From Myxococcales bacterium (GTDB lineage Bacteria; Myxococcota_A; Polyangia; Polyangiales; Ga0077539), in contig JAEUKI010000062.1 in assembly GCA_016793325.1 (NCBI GenBank), positions 1 through 64,000 on the forward strand: 64,000 nucleotides of DNA. The letters are read 5' to 3'. Every line of letters begins with the position of its first letter. Within the stretch, counting starts at the first letter, position 1. The notes beneath the pieces are model-generated. The model did no database searches and was not told the origin of the DNA. It was given only the letters and a program-made list of their open reading frames with translations. Of this stretch, positions 18,095-27,122 are shown in pieces. The translations under genes were made by a program, and so were the position numbers.

Positions 18095-18502
18095 ATGTTC
18101 AAGCTCGCGCGATGGGCAGGGTCTGCGTTCGTGACGCTCATCGCAGCGTACGTGTTCTTCTTCGTTCCGATCGGGCGACGGACGCTGTACGACCACGCGC
18201 GGCGGATCGCGACGACGCCCGAGGCCCGTGAATTCGGCGACGAAATGCGCGTCGCTGGCGAGCGCGTCGCGGGGCGCACGCGCGACGAGCTCCACGGCGT
18301 CATCACGCACGGGGTCCTGCCCAACGACGCAGGGATTCGCGATCGAGCGCGCAGCGAGCCTGCGTCTCCGCCGCCTCCGCACCTCGGGACGAACGCGACC
18401 GATCCCGACGCCACGATCACGGTGACGGTCGAGGACGGCGGCGTGGCGGTGACCGCGCGTCCGACGCTCCGCGGGCTCGTTCGGGCCGCGCGCCGACGCT
18501 GA
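18095..18502 (+). CDS. Small single-pass membrane protein
   Basis: A 135-residue protein starting MFKLARWAGSAF. One hydrophobic helix (residues about 10-27, AFVTLIAAYVFFFVPIG) anchors it, followed by a charged Arg/Glu-rich helical region (30-70) and a Pro/Asp/Thr-rich tail with a short beta-like ITVTVEDGGVAVTARP. No family recognised. It lies 69 bp downstream of the aminotransferase gene on the same strand. Confidence 0.6.
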   Translation: MFKLARWAGSAFVTLIAAYVFFFVPIGRRTLYDHARRIATTPEAREFGDEMRVAGERVAGRTRDELHGVITHGVLPNDAGIRDRARSEPASPPPPHLGTNATDPDATITVTVEDGGVAVTARPTLRGLVRAARRR

Positions 18503-18538
18503 GCGCGACGGTTGCCGTTGTGGTAATCGAACACCGCG

Positions 18539-18589
18539 AAACCGCCACTCATTCGATCGACGGACGTTTCTCGACGGATTCGTGGCGGT
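18539..18589. promoter_or_regulatory. Inverted repeat in the gap before the acetyltransferase gene
   Basis: AACCGCCAC-type sequence near 18539-18547 is matched by GTGGCGGTT at about 18581-18589, with a 33-base AT-richer loop. It lies in the 189-bp gap between the small membrane protein gene and the acetyltransferase gene. It could be an operator or a weak terminator structure; no U-tract follows. Confidence 0.25.
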
Positions 18590-18691
18590 TCGACTCGAGT
18601 TCAACCACGCCGACGCTCGGCTCGTCTCGACGACGTTCAACGGTGGCGTGGTGTAGCCGAAGGATCTTCGGAAGAATCCACAGCGACGACC

Positions 18692-19279
18692 ATGACTAAC
18701 GAGAAGAACTCCGCGGTGTTCGTGCACGAGAGCTCGTACGCCGACGACGGCGCCACCATCGGCGAGGGCACGAAGATCTGGCACTTTTGTCACGTGAGCT
18801 CGGGCGCGCGCATCGGCAAGCGCTGCGTGCTCGGGCAGAATTGCTTCGTCGGCAACCGCGTGATCATCGGCGACAACGTTCGAATCCAGAACAACGTGAG
18901 CGTGTACGACAACGTCACGCTCGAGGACGACGTGTTCGTCGGGCCCTCGGCGGTGTTCACGAACGTGAACAATCCGCGCAGCGCTTTTCCACGCAAAGAC
19001 GAGTTTCGCGACACGGTCGTCCGTCGCGGAGCGTCCATCGGGGCGAACGCCACGATCGTGTGCGGTCACTCCGTGGGCGAGGGCGCGTTCGTCGCGGCGG
19101 GCGCCGTTGTGACCAAGGATGTTCCTGCGTTCGCGCTGGTCGCGGGCGTCCCTGCGAAGCGCATCGGGTGGATGTGTCGCTGCGGCGAGAAGCTCAGCGA
19201 GACGCTCCAGTGCTCGGTGTGCCAGCGGCGCTTCGAGAAGAGCGACCTCGGCCTGCGCGAAGTGGGAGGCGCCTCGTGA
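18692..19279 (+). CDS. WlbB/WbpD-type UDP-sugar N-acetyltransferase (left-handed beta helix)
   Basis: A 195-residue hexapeptide-repeat acetyltransferase. It contains ATIGEGTKIWHFCHV, IGKRCVLGQNCFVG, the active-site-type VFTNVNNPRSAFPRK, GASIGANATIVCG and VTKDVPAFALVAGVPAKRIGW, the pattern of enzymes that acetylate the 3-amino group of UDP-2-acetamido-3-amino-2,3-dideoxyglucuronate for surface polysaccharide synthesis. The C-terminus carries four Cys in a zinc-ribbon-like arrangement (CRCGEK, CSVCQRR). No aminotransferase or dehydrogenase of that pathway is adjacent. Its stop overlaps the start of the next gene (GTGA), so the two are translationally coupled. Confidence 0.88.
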   Translation: MTNEKNSAVFVHESSYADDGATIGEGTKIWHFCHVSSGARIGKRCVLGQNCFVGNRVIIGDNVRIQNNVSVYDNVTLEDDVFVGPSAVFTNVNNPRSAFPRKDEFRDTVVRRGASIGANATIVCGHSVGEGAFVAAGAVVTKDVPAFALVAGVPAKRIGWMCRCGEKLSETLQCSVCQRRFEKSDLGLREVGGAS

Positions 19280-20889
19280 AGGTCGCTTCGCGTCCCGCTC
19301 GACTCGCGCCGGCGCTCGCGCTCGCGCTCGTCAGCGGTTGTCCTGGTGGAACGGCGACGGGCGGCGCCGTCGGCAGGCCCGGCCAGCTCGCGACGGGGCC
19401 CGGCTATCGCGCCACCGAGAGCGCGGACCTCACGCCGCCCTCGGAGCTCGCGCCGTATTTCGCCAGCGCGACCGAGGGCGGAAGCCGCGCGCAGCTGCAG
19501 CTCGTCGCCGATCGCGGGCTCACCGAAGCCGCGGGTGTCGTCGCGCAGCGCGTGGCCAACGACCAGGGCCATCGCGCGCCCACTGCGCGCGCGGTCCAGT
19601 CGATTTCGTGGGCCGCGGGCGTGCTCGATCCGCAGCCAGCGCTCGCGCTCGTGACGGCCAACGCAGACGTCCCGGCGAGCGCCGTGGGCGAAGCGGTCGC
19701 GCGCGACGGCGCGGGGCAGGGCTACAACCGGCTCGGCGTGGGCGTGGCTCGCGCGTCGGACGGGACGCGCGTCGTCGCCGTGCTCCTCGCGCAGCGCCGC
19801 GTGACCTTCGAAGGGGACGTCCCGCGGCGCGCGGTCACCGGAGCGCGCGTTCAATTGCGTGGAAATCTCCTCGCGAATCACAACAACCCCGAGCTCGCGA
19901 TCACGGACCCCGCGGGGCGCAACGAGCGCTTCGGCCTCGGTGAAGGACCGACGTTCGTCGCGCAGTTTCCGACGCGCGCCCGAGGCACGTGGCAGGTCGA
20001 GATCCTCGCGACGGGGACCGGCGGGACCACAGTCGTCGCGAACTTTCCTGTGTACGTCGACGTCGATCCTCCCTCGACGATCGAAGAGACCGTGACCGCG
20101 TCGAACGAGCAGCCCGCGCAGGTCGCCGAGCGGCTGTTCGCGAGGATCAACGAGGTGCGCCGCGCGCGCGGGCGCAACGCGCTGCAGTTGATGGCGCCGC
20201 TCTCGCAAGTGGCCCTCGCGCACAGCGAGGACATGGCGCGCAACCGCTACTTCGCGCACAACAATCAAGCGCGCCGCACGCCCGGTGATCGCATCGCGGG
20301 CGCGGGGATCCAGAGCGGAATCGTCCTCGAGAACATCGGTCGCGGCTCGTCGAGCGAAGAGATCCACCACGGGCTCATGGAGTCTCCCGGCCACCGCGCG
20401 AACATCGAGAACGAGCGCGTGACGCACGTCGGGATCGGCGCCGTCGTGGACCCCGGCTCCGCGGGCGGGTTCATCGTCACGCAGAACTTCATCGAGGTCG
20501 CGGCGGCGCTCGACACGCGGGCGGCGCCGCAGCGGATCATCGATCGCGTCAATCAAGTGCGGCAACGACGCGGGGTCGTTCAGCTCGTCGCGCGGCCGCA
20601 GCTCATGGAGATCGCTGCGCGATCGGCGCAGGCGTTCTTCGGCGCAGGAGCTCCGAGCCAACAGAGCGTCGTGCAGAACGCGAACCGCGAAGCGTCCCGC
20701 GGGGGACTGATGTTTCGCCGCATCGAAGTGCTCGCCACGATCGTGACGAACCTCGAAGACGCGACGGGCCTCGAGCCGCTGCTCAACTACGAGATCTCGG
20801 GCATCGGGATCGGCGTCGCGCAAGGCTCGCGCGCCGGCGTCGCGCCGAACTCGATCTTCGTCGTGTACATCCTCGGCTACCCGCGCTGA
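19276..20889 (+). CDS. CAP/SCP-domain lipoprotein
   Basis: A 537-residue protein. The GTG at 19276 overlaps the previous stop and gives a lipoprotein signal ending ALVSGC. Residues about 20-270 are an uncharacterised beta/alpha region. Residues about 285-415 are a CAP (SCP/PR1/CwpB-like) domain: RINEVRRARGRNALQL, the cavity His in HSEDMARNRYFAHNN, ENIGRG, ESPGHRANIEN and HVGIGAV. A shorter, degenerate second segment (about 420-537) begins IDRVNQVRQRRGVVQL and looks like a diverged half CAP repeat without the His/Glu residues. Bacterial CAP proteins act in the envelope, mostly with unknown targets. Coupling to a sugar acetyltransferase hints at an envelope role. Confidence 0.85.
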   Translation: MKVASRPARLAPALALALVSGCPGGTATGGAVGRPGQLATGPGYRATESADLTPPSELAPYFASATEGGSRAQLQLVADRGLTEAAGVVAQRVANDQGHRAPTARAVQSISWAAGVLDPQPALALVTANADVPASAVGEAVARDGAGQGYNRLGVGVARASDGTRVVAVLLAQRRVTFEGDVPRRAVTGARVQLRGNLLANHNNPELAITDPAGRNERFGLGEGPTFVAQFPTRARGTWQVEILATGTGGTTVVANFPVYVDVDPPSTIEETVTASNEQPAQVAERLFARINEVRRARGRNALQLMAPLSQVALAHSEDMARNRYFAHNNQARRTPGDRIAGAGIQSGIVLENIGRGSSSEEIHHGLMESPGHRANIENERVTHVGIGAVVDPGSAGGFIVTQNFIEVAAALDTRAAPQRIIDRVNQVRQRRGVVQLVARPQLMEIAARSAQAFFGAGAPSQQSVVQNANREASRGGLMFRRIEVLATIVTNLEDATGLEPLLNYEISGIGIGVAQGSRAGVAPNSIFVVYILGYPR

Positions 20890-20906
20890 GCGGGCAGGGC
20901 GAGCGA

Positions 20907-21302
20907 TCAGAGACGACGGCGGAGGTCGTCGTTGGGGCCCGCAGGCCCGCCCGCGGCGCCAGGGCGATACGTGAACGCGCCCTTCAACACGATGCTTCGC
21001 CCGTCGGACGAGAGCAGCGTGATGTCGATCGCGCGGTTGGCGTCGTCCTCGCGGCCTTCGGGGGAGGTGAGCACGATCGTGTCGTCTCCCTGGACGCCGA
21101 CGTTGGTGGCCGCGCGGCCGCCGAATCGAACGTCCTGAAGGTTGCCGAGCTGGCCGAAGCCGGTGCCACGAATGCGCACTTCTTCGTTGCCGCCGAGGCG
21201 ACCGGATGGAGGATTGACGCTCTCGAACGTGAGCTTCTGGTTCTTGCAGCCGGTGGATGCGAGGGCTGCGAGAGCGATGGCGGTGGCGATGGCTGCGCGC
21301 AT
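20907..21302 (-). CDS. IPT/TIG-domain lipoprotein
   Basis: A 131-residue protein. The ATG at 21302 gives a lipoprotein signal (MRAAIATAIALAALASTGC, Cys19). The mature part is one IPT/TIG immunoglobulin-like domain: 'VNPPSGRLGGNEEVRIRGTGFG' type start, then VRFGGRAATNVGVQGDD and VTSPEG-like strands, ending in a short Gly/Pro tail. Such domains occur in surface proteins and bind partners or act as spacers. Function unknown. Convergent with the CAP gene (17-bp gap) and divergent from the receiver gene. Confidence 0.78.
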   Translation of the reverse strand: MRAAIATAIALAALASTGCKNQKLTFESVNPPSGRLGGNEEVRIRGTGFGQLGNLQDVRFGGRAATNVGVQGDDTIVLTSPEGREDDANRAIDITLLSSDGRSIVLKGAFTYRPGAAGGPAGPNDDLRRRL

Positions 21303-21475
21303 GGCGGCGGCAAAGCTACTCTCAAGTGCCGTCCGAACCCAAGCCCATTTCTGCGAGTGAACAAAGGCTGCTCGCGGAGCAAAGAAGGGCAGGGTGCGAT
21401 GGTTCCAGGCTTGACTTTGCGGGGTAGGAAGGGAGGATCGCCCGCGAAACGGCACCAGCAAAGCGAGATTGATCG

Positions 21476-24400
21476 TTGGCCAGGCAGACGGTTTTGCTCG
21501 TCGACGCTGACCCACGGAGCGCGCGGGTCTTCGAGGTATCGCTGCGCAACGCGGGGTACAGCGTCACCCACGTCCAGAGCGCAGCAGAAGCGGTCGAGGC
21601 CATCGAGGTCGCGATCCCGGATCTCGTCATTTCCGACACGCGCCTCGCGCCGTCGAAGGTGCCCGAGGGCGCGACGCCGCTGACCGACGGCTATTCGCTG
21701 TGTCGTCGGCTCAAGGACGACCCGGTCTGGTACGCGATCCCGTTTATCTTTCTGACGTCGAGCGCGTCGATCGAGGACAAGATCCGCGGGCTCGAGCTCG
21801 GGGTCGAAGACTTTCTAACCAAGCCCATTTACCTCCGCGAGATCATCACGCGGATCCAGCTCGTGCTCGCCAAGAAGCAGCGCGAAGGCATGGAGGGGCG
21901 CACCTCCCGCGCGAGCTTCACGGGCTTGCTCAGCGAGATGGGCCTCGTGGACCTCTTGTCGACCATCGACCTCGGTCGAAAGAGCGGCGTGCTCGAGCTC
22001 GAGTCGCCGGTGTCGCGCGGGCTCGTGTTCTTTCGCGACGGTCGCGTGGTCGACGCGAAGGTGAACAAAATCGCCGGCGCAAACGCGGTCTATCGCATGT
22101 TGCTCTGGACCGACGGGCGCTTCGAGATTCGCTTCGGCCCGTGCAACGCGAACGAAGTCATCGAGATGTCCACGCAGGGGCTCTTGATGGAGGGCATGCG
22201 TCGGATCGACGAGTGGCAGCGGATGCGCGAGCAGCTCCCGCCGCTCGAGTCCGTGTTCGAGGTGGACGTTCCCGAGGTGCTCGCGCGCATCGGCGAGATC
22301 CCCGACGAGATCAACCCGATCCTTCGCGCGTTCGATGGAAAACGAACGCTCATCGAGGTCGTCGACGAGAGCGGGATCGACGACCTCGAGGCGCTCGCGA
22401 CGCTGACCAAGCTCTACTTCGAGGGCTTGATCGTGCCTGCCCGAACGAGCAGTGGCACAACGAGCGACACGCGTGTCGCGTTGCCGGACGACCGACGACG
22501 GGACACGCTGATTGGATTCGAGACAGACGTCGAGTCATCGTTGCCGTCGCTGCCGCCCGCGGAAGCGCACGACGACGACGTGATGTTGCCGGCGAGCACG
22601 CCCGAGAGCGGTGTGAACTCTCCAGCGACGCACGGTGAAGGCGCAGCATCGAACCGAGCACTTACCGACGCTTCCCCGAGTCCGAACGTTTCCGACGGAA
22701 CGGGTACTGCTATCCTCCCCGCCCCACCAAGCGCCCCGCCCGATCGGGGCACGTCGACCTCGCAGGAGCCTGCCGTGGCCAAGCAACGTGGAAAGAACCG
22801 TCGTTCGAAGCGTGAATTTGCAGATTCGAGCGCGGGCAAGAGTACTGCTTCGACCGCGAGCTCGTCGGTGGGTCCAGCGACCGCATCGACGGCGCCTGTC
22901 ATCGATTCCGAAGAGTCCGACGAGTCCGACGTAGCGCCCGCTGCGGCTGCGAAAGCGACCCCGAGCGTCGCGCCGCCAGCGGAGGCTTCGGGCGCACAAC
23001 CCGCGGTGACCGAGGACGCAAAGCCCTCGCAGCCCGCGCCGAGCGCGACCGTTGAGGCCGCGAAGGCCGAAGCTCCCGCAGCGGACGCGGCCAAGAGCGA
23101 CGACGGCAAGATCGAGATCGCCTCGCTCATGGGCGCCGCGAAGGCCGAGGGCGACAAGAAGCCCGAGCCCGCGAGCGATGCGACGCGAGTGGACGCGCCA
23201 AAGGCCGACGAGATCAAGACCGAAGGGGGAACGATCATTCAGTTTCCCCGGAGCGCGCGCGCCGAGGACGCCAAGGTCGACGAGAAAAAAGCCGACGAGA
23301 AGAAGCCCGACGACGCGAAGGTCGAAGAAAAGAAGGCTGAAGACGCGAAGGCTGACGAAAAGAAAGCCGACGAGAAGCAGGCTGACGAGAAGAAGCCCGA
23401 CGCGAAAAAAGCCGACGAGAAGAAGCCTGACGAGAAGAAAGCTGACGAGAAGAAGGCCGACGAGAAGAAGGCTGACGAGAAGAAGAGCGACAAGCCGGCG
23501 GACAAGAAGGGCGATCCCAAGAAGGACGCGAAGAAGCCCGAAGGAAAGCGCGAGCGCAAAGACAGCCAAGGCGACCTCGGCGACGAGGCCAAGGCCTTCT
23601 TCTCGGACAACTCGTACGAGGTCGCTTACAAGCGCACGCACGACACGTTCGAAGACCTCAAGCCCGAGGCGCACCCGGAGGCGACGAGCAACCGCAAGCT
23701 CATGTACGCGACGGTTGGTCTGCTCGTGTTGATCGTTGGGATCGTCGGCGGGCTCGCGATCTACAAGAAGTTCTGGGGCGTCGAAGACGCGCAGATCTCG
23801 CCCGGCGGTCTGCTCCTCGCGAACAACCCCGGCGGCTCGACGAACACGCCCAACGCGAATGGAAGCGGAACGGGCGCGGGAAACACGACCGGTGGCTCGA
23901 CCGCGGGCACGACCGCCGACGACTCGGGCATCGCAGCGGCCAACACTGCGACGGAGGACTCGGGCGTGACCGTCGCCGCCGCGAGCACAGACGACGCTGC
24001 CGTCGCGACCACGACCGAAGATGCGTCTGCGGTCGCGTACAACACGACGAGCGCTGAAGACGCGGCCACGACCGCCGCGAACACGGCCGTCGAAGACTCG
24101 GGCGTCGCTGCGACCGCCGCGAATACGACCGTCGAAGACTCCGGAATCGCCGCGACCGCTTCGAACACTGCGGTGACGGACTCGGGCGTCGCTGCGGCTC
24201 CGAGCGGCCCAGCGGAGCTGCTCACGGCCGCGCAGCGCGCGCAGGGGCGTGGCGCTGCCGCAGCGGCCACGGCCTATCAGGCGTACATCGACGCGGGTGG
24301 AAACGACGGAGCCGCGATCGCGCGCTTCGCGTTCTGGCTCGCCAATCGCGGGGACCTCGGTCGCGCTGGTGAGTGGGCCGAGCGCGCGACGCAGCTCGAC

Positions 24401-24541
24401 CCCAACAGCCAGCTCGGTTGGTACGTCCTCGGCGCGGCGAAGATGGAAGGGCCCCGTCGCGACGCCGCGGGAGCGCGAGCGGCGTTTCGTCGATGCGCGT
24501 CGCTTCCGGGGCGCTACGCCGCGGACTGCCGCGCGATGTGA
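21476..24541 (+). CDS. Receiver-DUF4388 protein with charged repeat, membrane helix and TPR-like C-terminus
   Basis: A 1021-residue protein, start TTG at 21476 preceded by AGCGAGA. Residues 4-130 are a response-regulator receiver: acidic pair Asp10/Asp12, phospho-acceptor Asp54, Thr94 and Lys116 (FLTKP). An unusual ~11-residue insert (residues 58-70) separates Asp54 from the usual DGYSLCRRL. Residues about 145-260 are DUF4388 (FTGLLSEMGLVDLLSTIDL, SGVLELE, GLVFFRDGRVVDA), common in myxobacterial signalling proteins. Residues about 330-740 are low complexity, with a Lys/Asp/Glu repeat at about 600-680. A membrane helix (VGLLVLIVGIVGGLAIY) lies near 745-762, then a Thr/Asp repeat region and a TPR-like end (920-1021). 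The receiver end should be cytoplasmic. The role is unknown; a signal-to-envelope link is inference. Confidence 0.85.
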   Translation: MARQTVLLVDADPRSARVFEVSLRNAGYSVTHVQSAAEAVEAIEVAIPDLVISDTRLAPSKVPEGATPLTDGYSLCRRLKDDPVWYAIPFIFLTSSASIEDKIRGLELGVEDFLTKPIYLREIITRIQLVLAKKQREGMEGRTSRASFTGLLSEMGLVDLLSTIDLGRKSGVLELESPVSRGLVFFRDGRVVDAKVNKIAGANAVYRMLLWTDGRFEIRFGPCNANEVIEMSTQGLLMEGMRRIDEWQRMREQLPPLESVFEVDVPEVLARIGEIPDEINPILRAFDGKRTLIEVVDESGIDDLEALATLTKLYFEGLIVPARTSSGTTSDTRVALPDDRRRDTLIGFETDVESSLPSLPPAEAHDDDVMLPASTPESGVNSPATHGEGAASNRALTDASPSPNVSDGTGTAILPAPPSAPPDRGTSTSQEPAVAKQRGKNRRSKREFADSSAGKSTASTASSSVGPATASTAPVIDSEESDESDVAPAAAAKATPSVAPPAEASGAQPAVTEDAKPSQPAPSATVEAAKAEAPAADAAKSDDGKIEIASLMGAAKAEGDKKPEPASDATRVDAPKADEIKTEGGTIIQFPRSARAEDAKVDEKKADEKKPDDAKVEEKKAEDAKADEKKADEKQADEKKPDAKKADEKKPDEKKADEKKADEKKADEKKSDKPADKKGDPKKDAKKPEGKRERKDSQGDLGDEAKAFFSDNSYEVAYKRTHDTFEDLKPEAHPEATSNRKLMYATVGLLVLIVGIVGGLAIYKKFWGVEDAQISPGGLLLANNPGGSTNTPNANGSGTGAGNTTGGSTAGTTADDSGIAAANTATEDSGVTVAAASTDDAAVATTTEDASAVAYNTTSAEDAATTAANTAVEDSGVAATAANTTVEDSGIAATASNTAVTDSGVAAAPSGPAELLTAAQRAQGRGAAAAATAYQAYIDAGGNDGAAIARFAFWLANRGDLGRAGEWAERATQLDPNSQLGWYVLGAAKMEGPRRDAAGARAAFRRCASLPGRYAADCRAM
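23272..23510 (+). repeat. In-frame Lys-Ala-Asp-Glu-Lys codon repeat
   Basis: About 80 residues of the receiver protein are iterated five-residue KADEK/KPDEK units, encoded by near-repeats of GACGAGAAGAAGGCC. The repeat is purely within the coding frame and predicts a long charged helix or extended linker before the membrane segment. Confidence 0.8.
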
Positions 24542-24590
24542 TCCACGAATTGGGAGGGGACGCGAGGAGTGTGCTAACGGCCGTAGGGTC

Positions 24591-26009
24591 GTGAGGCACG
24601 GTGCACTCGTTCGCTGGAGCTCCGCGGTGGCCCTCGTCGGCCTCGCCGCGATGTCCGCGCGCGTCGTCGCGCAGAGCAGCGCGCCGCGCAACGGCGCGAC
24701 GATCGCCGTCGATGCAGGCGTGCGACGAGCCGAACGCGCGATCACTGTGACCGTCGCGGACGCGTCCCGAAATGACGCCGCGAGCGATGCCGCGCTGCGC
24801 GCTGGAGCGACGGTGACTTCGGCAGCGCAGAGCGCGCCCCGCGAAGCGGTGATGCTGTGGGGCGGCGATCTCGTTCCGCATCAAGAGGTCCTGCGGTCGT
24901 TTGCGGCCAAGGGCGGAGCGTCGCTGTACGCGCCGATCGTCGCGTCGCTTCGCGCGGCGGACCTCGCGATGCTCAACTTCGAGACGCCCGCGGCGCCATC
25001 GAGGCCGATTCCGACGTCGCAGATGCAGTTCAACGTGCACGAGGATTTCGTCCGCGCGTTGGCCGAAGCGGGGATCGACGCGGTGTCCGTCGCCAACAAT
25101 CACGGGTACGACGCGGGCGTCGACGCCGTGGGAGAGACCGTGCGCACGCTTCGCGCCGCGCGGGTGGTTCCCATGGGAGGCGCGCTCGAGAACGAAGATC
25201 CCCTCGAGCCCTCGCGCTTCACGGTGCTCGGCGAGACGCTGTGCGCGCTAGCCGCGACGCGGCTGCTCAATTTCGACATGGTGGTGCCCGCGGCAGGGCG
25301 ACCGCGGCTCGGGATCGCGCGCGAGTCCGAGCGCCCCGAGCGCGACGCGTTCATCGCGGCGGTGCGCCGCGCGAAGACCAACGGATGCGCCGCCGTCCTC
25401 GTCTCGCTCCACTCGGGAACGGAGTACACCGACGAGCCCGAGGCGCGCGATCGAACGTTCTTCCGTCGCTGCGCCGAGGCGGGCGCGGACGTCGTGATCG
25501 GGCACCACTCGCACACGCCGCACCCCGTCGAGCAGTACCGCGTTCCGGGCTCCGACCGCGTCGTGACGATCTTCTATTCGCTCGGCAATTTCCTCTCGAA
25601 TCAGGGCGCCGCAGCGGAGGCTGGGATCAGCAACTCACCGGGAAATCACAACGTCAATTTCGACGCCCGCACGCGCGAAGCGCTGCTCGCGGTGCTTCGA
25701 TTTCGTCGTCCGCGCGCGGGGGTGCTCGAGGTGTCGCGCGCAGGATGGGTCCCGCTGTGGACCATCAACGCGCCGCTGCGTCGTCGCTCGGGCGAGGCGC
25801 AGACGATTCAAGCGGCGCTCATGCCGCGCGACGGCGCCAACGATCCGCTGCTCACCGCTCGGTGGAACGGGCTCGTTCGACGCATCGGTCGCGACACGCT
25901 CCTCGCGCGCGAAGAGGTTCCTGCGTGGCAAGAGGCGTACGCCGCGAGCGACCTCGCGGTGACGACCGCGCGCGCCGAGGCGCGAAGGCCCGCGCGTTCG
26001 ACGCGTTGA
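24591..26009 (+). CDS. CapA-like (PGA_cap) exported metallophosphatase-fold protein
   Basis: A 472-residue protein. The GTG at 24591 gives a signal peptide (LVRWSSAVALVGLAAMSARVVAQ). Residues about 85-345 match the CapA/poly-gamma-glutamate family: MLWGGDLVPHQEV, LRAADLAMLNFETP, VSVANNHGYDAG, VVPMGGA, VLVSLHSGTEY, DVVIGHHSHTPHPVE and IFYSLGNFLSNQ. These Asp/Asn/His residues are those of the metallophosphatase-like active site. CapA proteins were first linked to capsule export, but most single copies have unknown or envelope-associated roles. No other cap gene is present. It follows the receiver gene by 49 bp on the same strand. Confidence 0.87.
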   Translation: MRHGALVRWSSAVALVGLAAMSARVVAQSSAPRNGATIAVDAGVRRAERAITVTVADASRNDAASDAALRAGATVTSAAQSAPREAVMLWGGDLVPHQEVLRSFAAKGGASLYAPIVASLRAADLAMLNFETPAAPSRPIPTSQMQFNVHEDFVRALAEAGIDAVSVANNHGYDAGVDAVGETVRTLRAARVVPMGGALENEDPLEPSRFTVLGETLCALAATRLLNFDMVVPAAGRPRLGIARESERPERDAFIAAVRRAKTNGCAAVLVSLHSGTEYTDEPEARDRTFFRRCAEAGADVVIGHHSHTPHPVEQYRVPGSDRVVTIFYSLGNFLSNQGAAAEAGISNSPGNHNVNFDARTREALLAVLRFRRPRAGVLEVSRAGWVPLWTINAPLRRRSGEAQTIQAALMPRDGANDPLLTARWNGLVRRIGRDTLLAREEVPAWQEAYAASDLAVTTARAEARRPARSTR

Positions 26010-26034
26010 TCGCGCGACGCGATCGATCGACGCG

Positions 26035-27051
26035 TCACTGCAGCGGGTTGCCCGCGCGCTGACCGCCGGGCGTGATGAGCGCGCCGACGACGCGCCGGCC
26101 GCTGTCTGTTCGCCCGATCCAGAGCAGCGTGGTTCGCGGATCGACGCGGTCGAAGCAGCCCGCGAACACCGAGGCCGATCGCTCGGTGTACAGCGGCCGC
26201 TCGGATCTTGAAAACATGGGTTGATCGCCGGTCGCGTCGAAGCTCGCGAACCCATAGATCGCCGTGGGCGTTCGCGCGTCGGTCCGCACCGTCGCGGCGA
26301 TCACGACGAGCGAGCGTCCCGCGGGCGTTGTGTCCACGATGATGGCGGGATCGGCGAGCTCTTCGACGCCTCCGTCATCGAGCGTCCGAGGCGTCGCGAT
26401 GGGACCCGAGCCGACGCGGGTCCATGGGCCGTTCGGCCGCTGCGCTCGCGCGAGAAAGAGCTTCGCGCCGCTCGCGTACGCGAGCGCGAACGTCCCGTCG
26501 GGCAGCCGCGTGATCGATGGCCCCGAGAGCGTCGCTCCCTCGCCGCGCGAGGCGTCCGGGCGCAACACCGGTTCGGGCTCTCGCTCGAAGCGCAGCCCGT
26601 CCGTCGATCGCGCGACGCCGATCGCCCCGTTGGCCTCGTAGGCGAGCCAAACGACTCCGTCGAGCGACAGCACGGAGGGGGCCGAGACCGCAGCGCCCTC
26701 CCACGGAAGCATCGGCTCGAGCACGGTCTGCAGCCCTTCGAACCGAAGCTGATCGGGCATGCGTTCGACGAGCCGCGCGATGCGCGTGCGTCCGTCGCTC
26801 GTGCGGTGCGTGACGAAGAGCAGCCGCTTTCGATCGCCGCCGACGATCACCGAGGGCTCGTCGAATTGCCCGTCGTCGGCCGACGCCAACGCGGACGAAC
26901 CCGTGGGGCTCGACGGTCCTGCGACGCTCGCGTAGCCGCCGAAGAGCGACGAAGGGAGGTCTCGATCGCCTCGCGCGGGCGCGCCGAGCGCTCCGCACGA
27001 CGACGACAGCGCAGCCACCACGAGCATCGCGCACGGTGTGTACCGACCCAT
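26035..27051 (-). CDS. Beta-propeller lipoprotein (GH43/GH32-like repeats)
   Basis: A 338-residue protein. The ATG at 27051 starts a lipoprotein signal (MGRYTPCAMLVVAALSSSC, Cys19). The mature part has repeated blade-like segments: EPSVIVGGDRKRLLFVTHR, APSVLSLDGVVWLAYEANG, GPSITRLPDGTFALAYASG, DPAIIVDTTPAGRSLVVIAA. This 'P-S-I/V ... W-L-A-Y' spacing is seen in five-blade propellers of GH43/GH62/GH32-like proteins. I see no convincing set of catalytic acids, so it may bind rather than cleave. Probably a surface lipoprotein. Convergent with the CapA-like gene (25-bp gap). Confidence 0.68.
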   Translation of the reverse strand: MGRYTPCAMLVVAALSSSCGALGAPARGDRDLPSSLFGGYASVAGPSSPTGSSALASADDGQFDEPSVIVGGDRKRLLFVTHRTSDGRTRIARLVERMPDQLRFEGLQTVLEPMLPWEGAAVSAPSVLSLDGVVWLAYEANGAIGVARSTDGLRFEREPEPVLRPDASRGEGATLSGPSITRLPDGTFALAYASGAKLFLARAQRPNGPWTRVGSGPIATPRTLDDGGVEELADPAIIVDTTPAGRSLVVIAATVRTDARTPTAIYGFASFDATGDQPMFSRSERPLYTERSASVFAGCFDRVDPRTTLLWIGRTDSGRRVVGALITPGGQRAGNPLQ

Positions 27052-27122
27052 GAGCTCTCGCGAAGGTACCATCGGTCTCTCGCGCGCGGATCGCGACGCG
27101 CGGCGAATGCGCAGGACGAAGC

